Shown: positions 49,661-58,992, counted from the first letter of the stretch. The stretch is 64,000 bases of DNA from Rufibacter sp. DG15C (GCF_001577755.1 NZ_CP010776.1:1364001-1428000); one strand, 5' to 3'. Numbers and translations are program-made. The notes: generated by a model not told the origin, from the sequence alone.

Positions 49661-49694
49661 GAAAGGGGAGAACGGTTAACCGTTCTCCCCTTTC
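49661..49694. terminator. Palindrome that includes the end of the MscS gene
   Basis: GAAAGGGGAGAACGGTT at 49661-49677 is followed directly by its exact complement; the centre is GGTTAACC. On the plus strand it is followed by TCTTTT, so it can end the 49296 transcript. The stop codon and last codons of the MscS gene lie inside it. Confidence 0.7.
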
Positions 49695-50638
49695 TCTTTT
49701 GGCGTCTCTTCTGAGGCGTTCACCTTCAATTCTGTTTCGGGGGAATGGGATTGGCCGTTTTTCACTTGTATGGACAGGTCTTTGCCGCCCTTCACACCAA
49801 AGTTGAGCGTGGTGATAGGGAACGGAATCTCAATCTTTTGCTCGTCAAAAGCCTTTTTAATCTTGATGATGGCATCGCTCTTGGCGTAGACGAAGTCGGT
49901 TTGGCGTTTGTAGTGGATCCAGTAGCGCACCAAAAAGTCAATGCTGCTAGGTGAGAAATCTGTGTAGACCACCTCCACCTCTTTGCCTTCAATCATGCCT
50001 TTGATGCCGGTCATAGCCTCTTTTACCACTTCCTGCACGCGCTCCAGATCCTCGGCGTAGGACACGCCCACCTTCAAGTCAATGCGCCTAATGCCGTAAT
50101 GCGAGAAGTTGATCACCGATGTCTCAAACACCTTCCTATTGGGAATTTTCACCAGCTCGCCGGTCTGGCGACGCACGTCTACGGTGCGCAGGTTAATGCG
50201 CTCAATGGTGCCAAAGTGCTCATTGGTTTCAATCACGTCCCCTACCACAAAAGGCTTTCTGATGGCAATGATTACCCCTGATATGAAGTTGGCGGCAATG
50301 TCCTGGAACGCGAAACCCAAGGCCAAACCGATGATACCGGCACCCGCCAATAAGGTAGTCACCGTCTTGTCCAACTTGAGGATACTGAGCGTGAAGAAGA
50401 TGCCCAGCGTCATGATGGCCACATAGACGGTAGTGCCCACCAGGTTGTTCAAAGAACTGCTGTGCGTGAACCTGATGAGAAGCTTGTCTGATGTTTTGCG
50501 CAGTACCTTGGCCGCGAAGAAGGTCAGGATCAAGACCAGCGTGGCAATGATGAGGTTGGGCAGCATGAGCACCAGAGCGCGCAGCCACAGCTCTAGTTTG
50601 GCCAGAAGTAATTGAAACGCTTGATTTATTTCGGTCAC
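49676..50638 (-). CDS. Mechanosensitive channel, MscS family
   Basis: 320 residues from a GTG at 50638, the only start before the first helix. Three N-terminal helices, the third with the pore signature (LLAGAGIIGLALGFAFQDIAANFISGVIIA), then the beta domain KPFVVGDVIETNEHFGTIERINLRTVDVRR and IPNRKVFETSVINFS. It opens under membrane tension to release solutes in osmotic downshift. The C-terminal tail is polar. Length and pattern fit small MscS proteins. Confidence 0.92.
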   Translation of the reverse strand: MTEINQAFQLLLAKLELWLRALVLMLPNLIIATLVLILTFFAAKVLRKTSDKLLIRFTHSSSLNNLVGTTVYVAIMTLGIFFTLSILKLDKTVTTLLAGAGIIGLALGFAFQDIAANFISGVIIAIRKPFVVGDVIETNEHFGTIERINLRTVDVRRQTGELVKIPNRKVFETSVINFSHYGIRRIDLKVGVSYAEDLERVQEVVKEAMTGIKGMIEGKEVEVVYTDFSPSSIDFLVRYWIHYKRQTDFVYAKSDAIIKIKKAFDEQKIEIPFPITTLNFGVKGGKDLSIQVKNGQSHSPETELKVNASEETPKEKGENG

Positions 50639-50762
50639 AGGTGATAGGAGCAGTGGGTGAACAACAGGGAACTTAGTCCCTTACGGCAAAAGGCCTTGGG
50701 TAAGTTGCTGGAAATATAAGGACTATACAAGGTCTAACGCTAATCTGCTCTCATTTATCTTG

Positions 50763-51233
50763 TTACTCCCCTGTAAAGAACGTGAACGAGAGAGAAATCC
50801 TGTGCTCATTTATGCCTTGCATCTCTCTGCCTGCCACGGGCAAACCGTAACCGTACAACAGCGTAGCCTTGCCCATTGCCGTGACTCCCACCTCGGGCAT
50901 CAGCCGTAGGTCCAACCGGTCCTCGCGCAGATAGGTAATCGCATTCATTCTGGTGGCCAGAATCTTGAACGGGCAGTACTCTAAGAATCCTTTCAAGCCC
51001 AGCGTCACCTCATGGTCCAACACGCCTAATTCTACGCCTGCCCCGTAGCCGTAAGCAGACGCGTGCGCCTCTTTGTAGTGCTTGCCGTGCAGAATGCCTA
51101 GTTGAAAAAAATGGGTCTTGGCATACGCGTAGCCCACCACCACGCCGCGTTCATATTCATTGGCGGTCTGAGCCTGGCTTAAGGTTGGCAAAAAAAGAAA
51201 TACAGGGATAAGGAAAAGTAATTTTGAAGACAT
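50763..51233 (-). CDS. Secreted protein, probable outer-membrane barrel
   Basis: 156 residues, signal peptide ending at LSQAQ. The mature part (GVVVGYAYAKTHFFQLGILHGKH, AYGYGAGVELGVLDHEVTLGLKGF, HRISLSFTFF) alternates as in small barrels of the outer membrane. AAGGAG lies 6 nt before the ATG. No known family. Confidence 0.68.
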   Translation of the reverse strand: MSSKLLFLIPVFLFLPTLSQAQTANEYERGVVVGYAYAKTHFFQLGILHGKHYKEAHASAYGYGAGVELGVLDHEVTLGLKGFLEYCPFKILATRMNAITYLREDRLDLRLMPEVGVTAMGKATLLYGYGLPVAGREMQGINEHRISLSFTFFTGE

Positions 51234-51288
51234 AATCTGCTCCTTTTAAAGAATAGAATCACGTCAAAACAGAAAAGCCCAAGAGAGG

Positions 51289-52368
51289 TCATCCCCAGAC
51301 TTTGGTGCCCTCAGAGCAGTTTCGGCACATGTCAATGGTGCTTCTGCTGTGCAAGAGAGAGCCTCTAAAGGTGCGGTAGGCGTCGCTGCGCCATAATTCT
51401 TTAAACGATTGATTTTGCAAATTGCCTAACCTATGATGGGCATCTTTGTCAAAACAGCAGGGCACCACCAGCCCATCCCAAGTAATGACGCAGGAATGCC
51501 ACATCTTCCAACAGCCGTCAATCAGTTTGTTCTTTAATGAATATGTGCCGTTAGGCTGTTCTTTGTATCTGCTATAATAGTCTATGGTAGGGATGAGCGG
51601 CGAACCATTCTCATAGTCATAAATCTGAGCCGTCTTAAACCAGACATCGTCCACGCCTAGTTCCTTGGCTAGTTGTTTGGCATCTTCAATCTGGTGCTCA
51701 TTGGGTTTGACCACCAGAAACTGAAAAATGAGGTACGGCGTCTTGGACTTGAGTTCACGTTTGTGCTTGACCAAACGCTTGGTGCCTTCCAGTACTTTGT
51801 CCAAGTGGCCACCCACGCGGTACTGCTTGTACACTTCTTGCGTAGTGCCGTCCAGAGAGATGATTAACCGGTCCAAACCAGATTCAACGGTTTTGCGGGC
51901 ATTGTCATCAGATAAGTAATGGCCATTGGTGGAAGTAGCCGTGTAAATACCCTTTTTAGAAGCGTACTTGACCAAGCCTAAGAACGAAGGATGCAGATAC
52001 GGCTCTCCCTGAAAGTAGAACAGCAGGTACAGCAGCCGTTGGTGCAACTGGTCTATGGTCTCCTTGAATAGGTTGTCAGGCAGCATGCCGGTGGGCCGGG
52101 TGAAAGACCGAAGGCCGCTGGGACATTCGGGGCACCGCAGGTTGCAAGACGTGGTGGGCTCAAACGAGATGCTCACGGGACTTCCCCAATGGCGTGGCTT
52201 TTTGGTGACACGGGCCAAAGCGTAACTGCTAACCACCTGTAGGGTATTCCAAGCACGACGCGGTGTCAACTTGGACACAAAATTCAATCCATCTTGTAGG
52301 GCGCCTCTGGTCAAGGAAGTGGTGGTATAAAAAGGTAAATGCGTTGATGTGCCAAAAGTAGTCAGCAC
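51289..52368 (-). CDS. Radical SAM protein with SPASM domain
   Basis: Up to 359 residues. The cluster motif is CNLRCPEC in SFEPTTSCNLRCPECPSG, with FYFQGEPYLHPSF and STNGHYL typical of the core. The C-terminal SPASM-type region has Cys residues in CWKMWHSCVITWDGLVVPCCFDKDAHHRLGNL and a final CRNC. Such proteins modify peptides or cofactors, but no precursor peptide was seen. The GTG at 52368 lies upstream of the -7 box at 52353; a later TTG (52314) or GTG (52278) may be the real start, so the first 20-30 residues are doubtful. Confidence 0.88.
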   Translation of the reverse strand: MLTTFGTSTHLPFYTTTSLTRGALQDGLNFVSKLTPRRAWNTLQVVSSYALARVTKKPRHWGSPVSISFEPTTSCNLRCPECPSGLRSFTRPTGMLPDNLFKETIDQLHQRLLYLLFYFQGEPYLHPSFLGLVKYASKKGIYTATSTNGHYLSDDNARKTVESGLDRLIISLDGTTQEVYKQYRVGGHLDKVLEGTKRLVKHKRELKSKTPYLIFQFLVVKPNEHQIEDAKQLAKELGVDDVWFKTAQIYDYENGSPLIPTIDYYSRYKEQPNGTYSLKNKLIDGCWKMWHSCVITWDGLVVPCCFDKDAHHRLGNLQNQSFKELWRSDAYRTFRGSLLHSRSTIDMCRNCSEGTKVWG

Positions 52369-52379
52369 ATCAACGCATT
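52338..52379 (-). promoter_or_regulatory. Perfect inverted repeat around the radical SAM promoter box
   Basis: AATGCGTTGATGTG at 52338-52351 and its exact complement at 52366-52379 (14 bp) frame a 14-nt centre that contains the minus-strand -7 box TACTTTTG (52360 to 52353). It could be an operator, a 5' hairpin or the terminator of the gene upstream at 52436, since TACCTTTTT follows on the minus strand. Confidence 0.6.
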
Positions 52380-52396
52380 CAAATTAGAAACAGCTA

Positions 52397-52434
52397 CGTT
52401 TTTGGGCTGTTTTCTTAAAAGTAAGCCAAAAGCG
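52397..52434. repeat. Intergenic palindrome, copy 25
   Basis: Left arm CGTTTTTGGGCTGTTTTC, right arm AAAAGTAAGCCAAAAGCG; one nucleotide after the TlpA-like stop codon. Confidence 0.8.
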
Positions 52435-52435
52435 G

Positions 52436-53869
52436 CTATTTGATACTTGAGGCTCTGTACTGGTCTACCAAGGCGGCAATCTCCCGAGCCCCCTCGGCGT
52501 AGCCGGGACGGCGCGCGTTGGTCTTGATGAGCTTGCCGTCTGGCGCAATCAAGAAGTACGACGGGAAGTTCTTCACCTCATACGCTTTCACCACCTTGTC
52601 CTCCATGTCTGCGGAGAACAAGTGCAAACCAGGGTATTTTTTCTGTTCCAAGGTTTTCTTCCAGTTGGCCAGTTCCTCGCCCACGGTCACCTGCACAAAC
52701 GTGATGCCTTTCTCTGCCAACTGCTCCACAAAGTATTTATAGGCCTGCTGGTCTACCTGGCAGATGCCGCACAATGGGCGCCAGAAGCCCAGATACACTA
52801 ATTTGCCTTTCAAGCTTTTTAAAGAAACGCTATCGCCTTTGGCAGACATCAACTTGAAGTCTGGCGCCTGAGAGCCCATACCTACTTTCTGGTACTGGCC
52901 ATACTGGCTTTTCACATAGGCAAGATATTGCGGGTTTTGCACCTGCTTCTGGAAGTCAGAGTACATAGCGTCCGTGTCTGGCACATAGCCAAACCGCGCC
53001 GACTGCGAAATGATACGGGCCATCATCATGTCTCGGGCAGAACCTTTCAGTTCTTCCTTTACCATTTTGTACATGATGGGGTAATAGTCTTTCTCTACGT
53101 TGCCGCGGCGGTCTCCCAAAGCTCTGTATTGAAAATAATTGACCAAGAAATCCAGATAGGCTTGGTTGCGGGTGGCGCCCGGCAGGTTCAAATCCATCTT
53201 CTTGAGGTAGTCATAGTAACTAGCCGAAAGCTTTGGCGCCAAGCCCCCAATCCGGACTCTAAGCTCAGCGTAGGTGAGGCGGTCATTGGCGTAGCTATAC
53301 TCAATCTGGGCTTTGGCGTAGTTCTGGAAGGCTTCTGAGACAGGGGATTTCTTAGCGTACTTCTCCAGGAAATCGCGCTGGTCACTGCGGCGTTCCTCTA
53401 AGAACTTGATAAAGTCTGCCTCGCGCTTGTGCACATTGTCTGGCAAGACCTGGTAGTCTTCCTCTTCCTCAAACTTCTGCTCAAACTGCACCAAGTAGGT
53501 ATTCTCATTGGCCCCGGTGCCCTTGTATTTGATAGTATTCAGAAAATCGTCTGTGTTTACCCGCACGTCCAGGTTGTTGCCTGGCTGCAGAAACAGAATC
53601 ATGGACTCCGGACCGTGCACCAACTCCGCCACCATGGCCTCCTCTAAAGGTACCGTAATCTTAAACTCACCGCTGTTGTTGAGCGCCGCCGTATAAGACT
53701 TCCCCGAATAAGAGGCCGGCAAAGTGTAGAGTTCTACCAAGGCACTATCACTGATGGGTTTACTAATCTTGCCAGTGATAGTCGCGGTTTTCTGCGCCTG
53801 CGCCTGCACAACCAGCACAAACAAGAAGAAAACCGAAAAGAGAATCTTTGAGAAGTGTTGATACCGCAT
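52436..53869 (-). CDS. TlpA-like thioredoxin-fold protein with DUF4369-type N-terminus
   Basis: 477 residues. Signal peptide ending at VQAQAQ. An N-terminal beta-rich domain (ATITGKISKPISDSALVELYTLP) typical of DUF4369 precedes a helical middle part. The C-terminal thioredoxin domain (about 345-477) has FWRPLCGICQVD with CxxC and NFPSYFLIAPDG (cis-Pro loop). Such periplasmic proteins reduce or carry disulfides, for example in cytochrome maturation. The active pair is CGIC with PL before it instead of the common WCGPC. Confidence 0.88.
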   Translation of the reverse strand: MRYQHFSKILFSVFFLFVLVVQAQAQKTATITGKISKPISDSALVELYTLPASYSGKSYTAALNNSGEFKITVPLEEAMVAELVHGPESMILFLQPGNNLDVRVNTDDFLNTIKYKGTGANENTYLVQFEQKFEEEEDYQVLPDNVHKREADFIKFLEERRSDQRDFLEKYAKKSPVSEAFQNYAKAQIEYSYANDRLTYAELRVRIGGLAPKLSASYYDYLKKMDLNLPGATRNQAYLDFLVNYFQYRALGDRRGNVEKDYYPIMYKMVKEELKGSARDMMMARIISQSARFGYVPDTDAMYSDFQKQVQNPQYLAYVKSQYGQYQKVGMGSQAPDFKLMSAKGDSVSLKSLKGKLVYLGFWRPLCGICQVDQQAYKYFVEQLAEKGITFVQVTVGEELANWKKTLEQKKYPGLHLFSADMEDKVVKAYEVKNFPSYFLIAPDGKLIKTNARRPGYAEGAREIAALVDQYRASSIK

Positions 53870-53963
53870 TCCTGACCGTGTAAATATGTAATTGGATGAT
53901 TTTATCCTAAAAGCGAATGATGACTAAACGCCAATTCTCATAAAATCATTCAATCTGAGCGCC

Positions 53964-55343
53964 TTAACCAAACAATCCGCTGAAAACTTCTTCTAACCTG
54001 CTGGCCGCATGTATCCTTATGTTGAACCGGCTAAAGTCCACGCCCTTCTTGTTGTACTTGGAGATGTAGATGTCTTGGAAGCCCAGCTTCTCGGCCTCAG
54101 AAATACGCTGTTCAATGCGATGTACCGCACGCACCTCACCGCCCAAGCCTACTTCTGCCGCAAAACAAGTGGTATGTGGAATGGCGATGTCCTCAAACGA
54201 GGAAAGCAGCGCCGCGCAGATGGCCAAGTCCAATGCTGGGTCTTCAACCTTTAAGCCACCCGCAATGTTTAAGAAAACGTCTTGCGTGCCTAGTTTAAAG
54301 CCACCGCGTTTCTCCAATACTGCTAAGAGCATGTTCAGGCGCTTCACGTCAAAGCCGGTAGCCGTGCGCTGGGGCGTACCGTAGGTGGCGGGGCTCACCA
54401 AACTTTGCACCTCAATCAATAATGGACGGTTGCCTTCCATGGTACCGCCAATGGTAATGCCACTGAAGGACTCCTCGCGCTGGGAAATCAATATCTCAGA
54501 CGGGTTGCTCACTTCCCGTAAGCCCGTGCCCAGCATTTCATAGATTCCCAGCTCAGACGTAGAGCCGAAGCGATTCTTAGTGGTGCGCAAGATGCGGTAG
54601 GTCATATGGCGGTCGCCTTCAAACGTCAACACGGTGTCTACCATGTGCTCCAGAATCTTAGGACCTGCCAAAGAACCTTCCTTGGTGATGTGGCCGATCA
54701 GAAACACGGGCGTCCCGCTTTCCTTGGCAAACTTCAAGAGCTCTGCCGTACACTCGCGCACTTGCGCCACACTGCCTGCCCCGCTTTCAATAAAAGAGGA
54801 ATGCAGGGTTTGAATGGAGTCTACAATGAGGACCTCGGGTTGGAGCTGTTCTATCTGCTTGAAAATGTTTTGCGTGCCGGTCTCTGTGAGGATAAAGCAG
54901 TTAGGGTGTTGGGCACCCAAACGTTCGGCGCGCATTTTAATCTGCTGTTCGCTTTCCTCGCCAGAGATGTAGAGCACGCGCTGGTTCTTGAGGCTGAGGG
55001 CAATCTGGAGCATGAGCGTGGACTTTCCAATTCCGGGCTCTCCGCCTATCAGAACCATGGACCCGGGCACAATGCCACCGCCCAATACACGGTTTAATTC
55101 GCCGTCCTGGGTTTCAATGCGGTGCTGTTCTGAGTAGGTGATTTCTGCGATGGGCTTGGGTTTGCTGGCCACCTGCTGACTACTGGTGCCCACTTTCCAG
55201 GCCGAGGTAGGGGTCACGTCCTCGCGGGAGAGCACTTCCTCTACATAGGTATTCCACTCACCGCAGGCCGGACAACGACCCACCCATTTAGCCGACTGCG
55301 CACCACAGCTCTGGCAGAAATATGCTGTTTTGATTTTAGCCAT
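53964..55343 (-). CDS. radA: DNA repair protein RadA
   Basis: 459 residues. N-terminal zinc finger with Cys10, Cys13, Cys24 and Cys27. The RecA-like core has Walker A GGEPGIGKST (around 101-109), LIVDSIQTLHSSF and the RadA-specific TTKNRFGSTSELG. The C-terminal Lon-like domain includes GGLKVEDPALDLAICAALLSS and VGLGGEVRAVHRIEQR. It promotes branch migration and processing of recombination intermediates. Promoter candidate TATCTTGG at 55383-55376 on the minus strand. Confidence 0.96.
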   Translation of the reverse strand: MAKIKTAYFCQSCGAQSAKWVGRCPACGEWNTYVEEVLSREDVTPTSAWKVGTSSQQVASKPKPIAEITYSEQHRIETQDGELNRVLGGGIVPGSMVLIGGEPGIGKSTLMLQIALSLKNQRVLYISGEESEQQIKMRAERLGAQHPNCFILTETGTQNIFKQIEQLQPEVLIVDSIQTLHSSFIESGAGSVAQVRECTAELLKFAKESGTPVFLIGHITKEGSLAGPKILEHMVDTVLTFEGDRHMTYRILRTTKNRFGSTSELGIYEMLGTGLREVSNPSEILISQREESFSGITIGGTMEGNRPLLIEVQSLVSPATYGTPQRTATGFDVKRLNMLLAVLEKRGGFKLGTQDVFLNIAGGLKVEDPALDLAICAALLSSFEDIAIPHTTCFAAEVGLGGEVRAVHRIEQRISEAEKLGFQDIYISKYNKKGVDFSRFNIRIHAASRLEEVFSGLFG

Positions 55344-55548
55344 AAAGTATAGAAAACCGCACGGCGGTCATGGTGCCAAGATAGTGAAACAATAAGGGAA
55401 TTGGCACCGCTCGTGGGTTCTAGGAAAACAAAAAAACTACGCCTTTGGCTCCTTATAACATGAAAATTTCTGATAAATCTCGCCTTACACGCAGTATATC
55501 TCCACACCCGTTATTCCGTTTAAAAGAGGTAACTAATTGTCTCTAAAG

Positions 55549-55971
55549 ATGAATCACTCCCATTTATATATTCGTTTACCGTTTCTTTTTTTGCTGGTCT
55601 TGACTTTGCTCACTAGTTGCCAGCGCGCGCAAACACCCACCAAAACCACCAATGCTCCAGCCACCGAGGAAGCGGAGCCCACCCTTCCTTTAAGACGCGT
55701 AGACGTGCGGGGCACCGTCATTAGAAAAGTGTATGACCAAGGGCAGGTGACGCTGGAAGTAGAAGGCACCAACTCCCAGTATGCGCGCTTTACCAGAGCC
55801 TTTGTCTTGGTGACGCCCATCACGCAAATTATTGGACTGGACGGAAAGACCATCAGCATGAATGAGCTCTATGAAGGACAGAACGTGGCCATTCTCTTGC
55901 GCGGGGGCGGACAGGGAAACATGGTAGGCGTAGGCGTGGCTAGAAAGCTGTGGCTAGAGGAGAGGTACTGA
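55549..55971 (+). CDS. Small lipoprotein of unknown function
   Basis: 140 residues from ATG 55549 (MNHSHLYIRLP); TTG 55537 in frame is less likely. The lipobox is LLTSC (Cys about 24). The mature part has RRVDVRGTVIRKVYDQGQVTLEVEG, VLVTPITQIIGLDGKTISMNELYEGQNVAILLRGG, a small OB-like or beta-barrel layout seen in DUF3221-type proteins. Divergent from radA. Role unknown. Confidence 0.75.
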   Translation: MNHSHLYIRLPFLFLLVLTLLTSCQRAQTPTKTTNAPATEEAEPTLPLRRVDVRGTVIRKVYDQGQVTLEVEGTNSQYARFTRAFVLVTPITQIIGLDGKTISMNELYEGQNVAILLRGGGQGNMVGVGVARKLWLEERY

Positions 55972-55979
55972 TTCTGAGG

Positions 55980-56007
55980 CGTTTTTCGTAAATTGCGCTG
56001 AAAACGG
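55980..56007. repeat. Possible degenerate palindrome, copy 26
   Basis: CGTTTTTCG and CGCTGAAAACG flank TAAATTG; the inner arms of the family are missing. It may be a deleted copy. Confidence 0.5.
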
Positions 56008-56025
56008 AATTTACCTCGTGCCCAT

Positions 56026-57099
56026 ATGTCTAGCTTTTCCCTTAGGTCCCTTGTCCTTCTTGCCGGTTTATGCTTCTCCCTTTCTGTGAACCTGCAGGCC
56101 CAATCTGGCAAGGCCCTTAAGATTGCCGATTTAGAGGTGCAGGTAGCCGGTGCCAAACAACCGGCCACGCAATTGCAATATGCGTTTCAGGCGGGTGACG
56201 TGTTGGTGCTGGACCTGGACAACAAAGCGAAGGTCAACTACAAAGTGACGGTGCAGGAGTTCTACTCCAGTTCACCGCTGTATAGCGTGGAGGAGACCAA
56301 GAAGCTGAGCAAGTTGCGTTTGACCGTTCCGCAGAAGTCGGTGTACACCATCACCTTGCAGAGCCTTTCGCCTACCAGCACCAAGAGCCACTTCACGTTA
56401 ACGCGTATTCCGGCCAACGCCATAGCGCAGAACTTCAATACCCACGTAGCCTGGCGCACTATTCAAGACACTACCTGGACTACCGCCACGGAGAAGGTAT
56501 TGGTGAAAAACGATTTACTGGCAGAGACCATTCTGGATAAGACCTTCCGGCTGGCCTCCGTCACCAACATCACCAGCAACAACAGAACCACCGAGCGCTT
56601 CAAACTGCCCGCCAACACCAAGCACTGGGTGTATTGGGTAGGCGTAGGGCAGGAATCAGTAGAAGCCTTGCAGGAATCTGGTAAGCTGCTGGCCAAAGGC
56701 GCGACGGCTCTCCTGACGGGGAGCAACCCGTTGGTGGCCTTCGGGTTGGGGCTGTTACCGCAATTACCGCAGGTGAAAAGTAGTGGCTACATCAGCTACT
56801 ATTTACTTAACAAGACCAATGCCAACCTGTTCCGGGAGGACGAAGACGGCTGGAAACCCTACGGCGTGGCCAAAGGACAGGACGTGCTCTCTGACTACGG
56901 CAAAATAATGGCCAACCAGACCCCTAAAACCGATGACGGCTATCTGTACTTGGGCTTCGAGAACCCCAGCACCATCACCGGCCTGGACCTGACCTTGAAA
57001 GTAGTGGCCTTCGTGGACAACCCGGTGTACCAGACCCGCACGGTGCGCAAACCCTCTAAAATCACCACCCGCAAAGAGCCTATCCTGCCTGCAGAATAA
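56026..57099 (+). CDS. Secreted protein of unknown function
   Basis: 357 residues, signal peptide ending at NLQAQS. The body begins with a beta-rich domain (LEVQVAGAKQPATQLQYAFQAGD, VPQKSVYTITLQSLSPTSTKSHFTLTRI) that looks like a CARDB- or pre-peptidase-type barrel, then a helix-rich middle (LTGSNPLVAFGLGLLPQLPQ is hydrophobic) and a C-terminal strand part (GYLYLGFENPSTITGLDLTLKVVAFVD). No enzyme motif. Palindrome copy 27 follows the stop by a few nucleotides. Confidence 0.72.
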   Translation: MSSFSLRSLVLLAGLCFSLSVNLQAQSGKALKIADLEVQVAGAKQPATQLQYAFQAGDVLVLDLDNKAKVNYKVTVQEFYSSSPLYSVEETKKLSKLRLTVPQKSVYTITLQSLSPTSTKSHFTLTRIPANAIAQNFNTHVAWRTIQDTTWTTATEKVLVKNDLLAETILDKTFRLASVTNITSNNRTTERFKLPANTKHWVYWVGVGQESVEALQESGKLLAKGATALLTGSNPLVAFGLGLLPQLPQVKSSGYISYYLLNKTNANLFREDEDGWKPYGVAKGQDVLSDYGKIMANQTPKTDDGYLYLGFENPSTITGLDLTLKVVAFVDNPVYQTRTVRKPSKITTRKEPILPAE

Positions 57100-57102
57100 T
57101 TT

Positions 57103-57140
57103 TGTTTTTGGGCCCTTTTCCAGAAAACAGGCCAAAAACG
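57103..57140. repeat. Intergenic palindrome, copy 27
   Basis: Left arm GTTTTTGGGCCCTTTTC, right arm GAAAACAGGCCAAAAACG, 4 nt after a stop codon. Confidence 0.87.
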
Positions 57141-57189
57141 CTTTTCCGCAGTTGAGCTTTCTTCTGCCTTACCTTGACGTTTACCAGCC

Positions 57190-58605
57190 ATGTCTATACA
57201 ACTTCCGCTTTCCTTTCAGGTGCGCATGCAAACCCAACTGGAAGAGGACTACACCGCCTTCAAAGAAGCCTTGACCAGCCCTTCGCCCATCAGCATACGG
57301 GTGAACGCCAACAAGACCTCTTTGCCTACTTCCTTGACGCCCGTGCCTTGGACCGAGACCGGTTTCTACCTTTCTGAACGGCCCAGCTTCACGCTAGACC
57401 CCATGTTCCATGGTGGGGCGTATTACGTGCAGGAAGCCAGCTCTATGTTTCTGGAGCAAGCCTTAAAGCAGAGCGTAGATTTAGAAGAATCCTTGGCGGT
57501 ATTAGATTTGTGCGGTGCCCCTGGCGGAAAGTCTACCCACATTGCCTCTTTGCTTTCTGCCGGAAGCCTGTTGGTGGCCAACGAAGTCATCAAACCCAGA
57601 GCCAATATTCTGGCAGAGAACATCCAGAAATGGGGAAGCGGGAACGTAGTAGTCACCAACAATGACCCTAGTCACATTGGCGCCTTGACTGGTTTCTTTG
57701 ACGTCATGGTGGTAGACGCGCCCTGCTCCGGCGAAGGCATGTTCCGGAAAGACCCCGATGCCATTCAGGAATGGTCTGAGGCCAACGTCAAACTCTGCTC
57801 TGAGCGCCAGCGCCGAATCCTTATGGACGTCTGGGATGCCTTGAAACCCGGCGGTGTTCTCATTTACAGCACCTGCACCTACAATTCAGAAGAGAACGAA
57901 GAGAACCTGGCCTGGCTATCCCAACAACAGGACGTAGAGACTGTGCCTTTGACTCTGCAATCTGAATGGAACGTCACCGAAACCCAGGAACAGGGCATGC
58001 GCGGGTACCGCTTCTATCCGCATAAAACCCAGGGCGAGGGCTTCTTCCTGGCCGTGGTCCGCAAAACCGAAGGCGACGAAGCCGGCAACTACCGCAAGAG
58101 CAAACGCCCGTACCTGGTGTCTGCCTCTAAACAAGAGAAAGCCCTGGTGCAGGATTGGCTGAGTGCGCCCAGCGATTGGGAAATTGTAAAACACAAAGAA
58201 ACCCTACGTGCCTTGCCCAAGGCCTGGATGCTGGAACTGGAGCAACTCTATGAGAACCTTCGCGTGGTCTACGGAGGCATTGAACTCGCTGAGGTCATGA
58301 AAAACAACGCCAAACCTCTACCCGCCCTCGCCTTGTCGCAACATTTGTCCACAGACGCTTTCCCCCACGCCGAGGTAGACCTGGCCACCGCCCTCAAATT
58401 CCTCCACCGCGAAGACGTGGTGCTGGAAGACTCGGCCAACGGCTGGGTGCTGGTACAATTCAACGGCGTTCCACTGGGCTGGGGAAAGAAACTACAGAAC
58501 CGCGTCAACAACCATTACCCCAAGGAATGGCGGATTAGAATGAGCTTGGATGAAGTGCTTAAGCCGGAGAATCTGGAGAGGCAGTTTGTGTTGGCGAACC
58601 AGTAA
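57190..58605 (+). CDS. NSUN/RsmF-type RNA (cytosine-C5) methyltransferase
   Basis: 471 residues. SAM motifs: VLDLCGAPGGKSTHIASLL, VVVTNNDPSHIG, VVDAPCSGEGMFRKDPDAIQEWS (catalytic Cys in PCSGEG) and LIYSTCTYNSEENEENL (second Cys in the STCTYN motif). The C-terminal part (about 300-471) holds a PUA-like RNA-binding region with VLVQFNGVPLGWGKKLQNRVNNHYPKEWR. It methylates a cytosine in rRNA or tRNA. The downstream small gene starts after 15 nt. Confidence 0.94.
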   Translation: MSIQLPLSFQVRMQTQLEEDYTAFKEALTSPSPISIRVNANKTSLPTSLTPVPWTETGFYLSERPSFTLDPMFHGGAYYVQEASSMFLEQALKQSVDLEESLAVLDLCGAPGGKSTHIASLLSAGSLLVANEVIKPRANILAENIQKWGSGNVVVTNNDPSHIGALTGFFDVMVVDAPCSGEGMFRKDPDAIQEWSEANVKLCSERQRRILMDVWDALKPGGVLIYSTCTYNSEENEENLAWLSQQQDVETVPLTLQSEWNVTETQEQGMRGYRFYPHKTQGEGFFLAVVRKTEGDEAGNYRKSKRPYLVSASKQEKALVQDWLSAPSDWEIVKHKETLRALPKAWMLELEQLYENLRVVYGGIELAEVMKNNAKPLPALALSQHLSTDAFPHAEVDLATALKFLHREDVVLEDSANGWVLVQFNGVPLGWGKKLQNRVNNHYPKEWRIRMSLDEVLKPENLERQFVLANQ

Positions 58606-58620
58606 TATTGCTTTCATGTT

Positions 58621-58992
58621 ATGAAAGGGAAACAGAAGAAAAAGAAATCCTCAGGTAAACTATGGGGCATTTCAGAAATAGTTGGAGCCTTAATCATTAT
58701 TTATCTCATAGGATATACTATTTATGTTGGAGCCTCAAGATGGATAGAAGATGAAATGCTTGATGATAATACAAAAACCATCTATGCTAAAATCATAAGT
58801 GAGAGAAACTATTTAGGGAACTGCGCGGTGTCTCAAGAATATTCCTTATCCTATCAATTTTACGTAGATGGTAAGCCTTACAAAGATGACTCTAGAGACA
58901 CTGAGGCTAGTATTGGCGACTCAATCAAAGTAGAATATCACCCTAAATATCCTTTCTTCAATAGGGTTGCAACCTCTTCTACTCAAGACTAA
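58621..58992 (+). CDS. Membrane-anchored DUF3592-like protein
   Basis: 123 residues. A Lys-rich start (KGKQKKKKSSGKLWG) precedes one membrane helix (EIVGALIIIYLIGYTIYVGA) and a soluble beta part with KTIYAKIISERNYLGNCAVSQEYSLSYQFYVDGKPYKDDS and GDSIKVEYHPKYP, as in DUF3592-type proteins. The coding sequence is clearly more AT-rich than its neighbours. It may share the methyltransferase transcript. Confidence 0.75.
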   Translation: MKGKQKKKKSSGKLWGISEIVGALIIIYLIGYTIYVGASRWIEDEMLDDNTKTIYAKIISERNYLGNCAVSQEYSLSYQFYVDGKPYKDDSRDTEASIGDSIKVEYHPKYPFFNRVATSSTQD

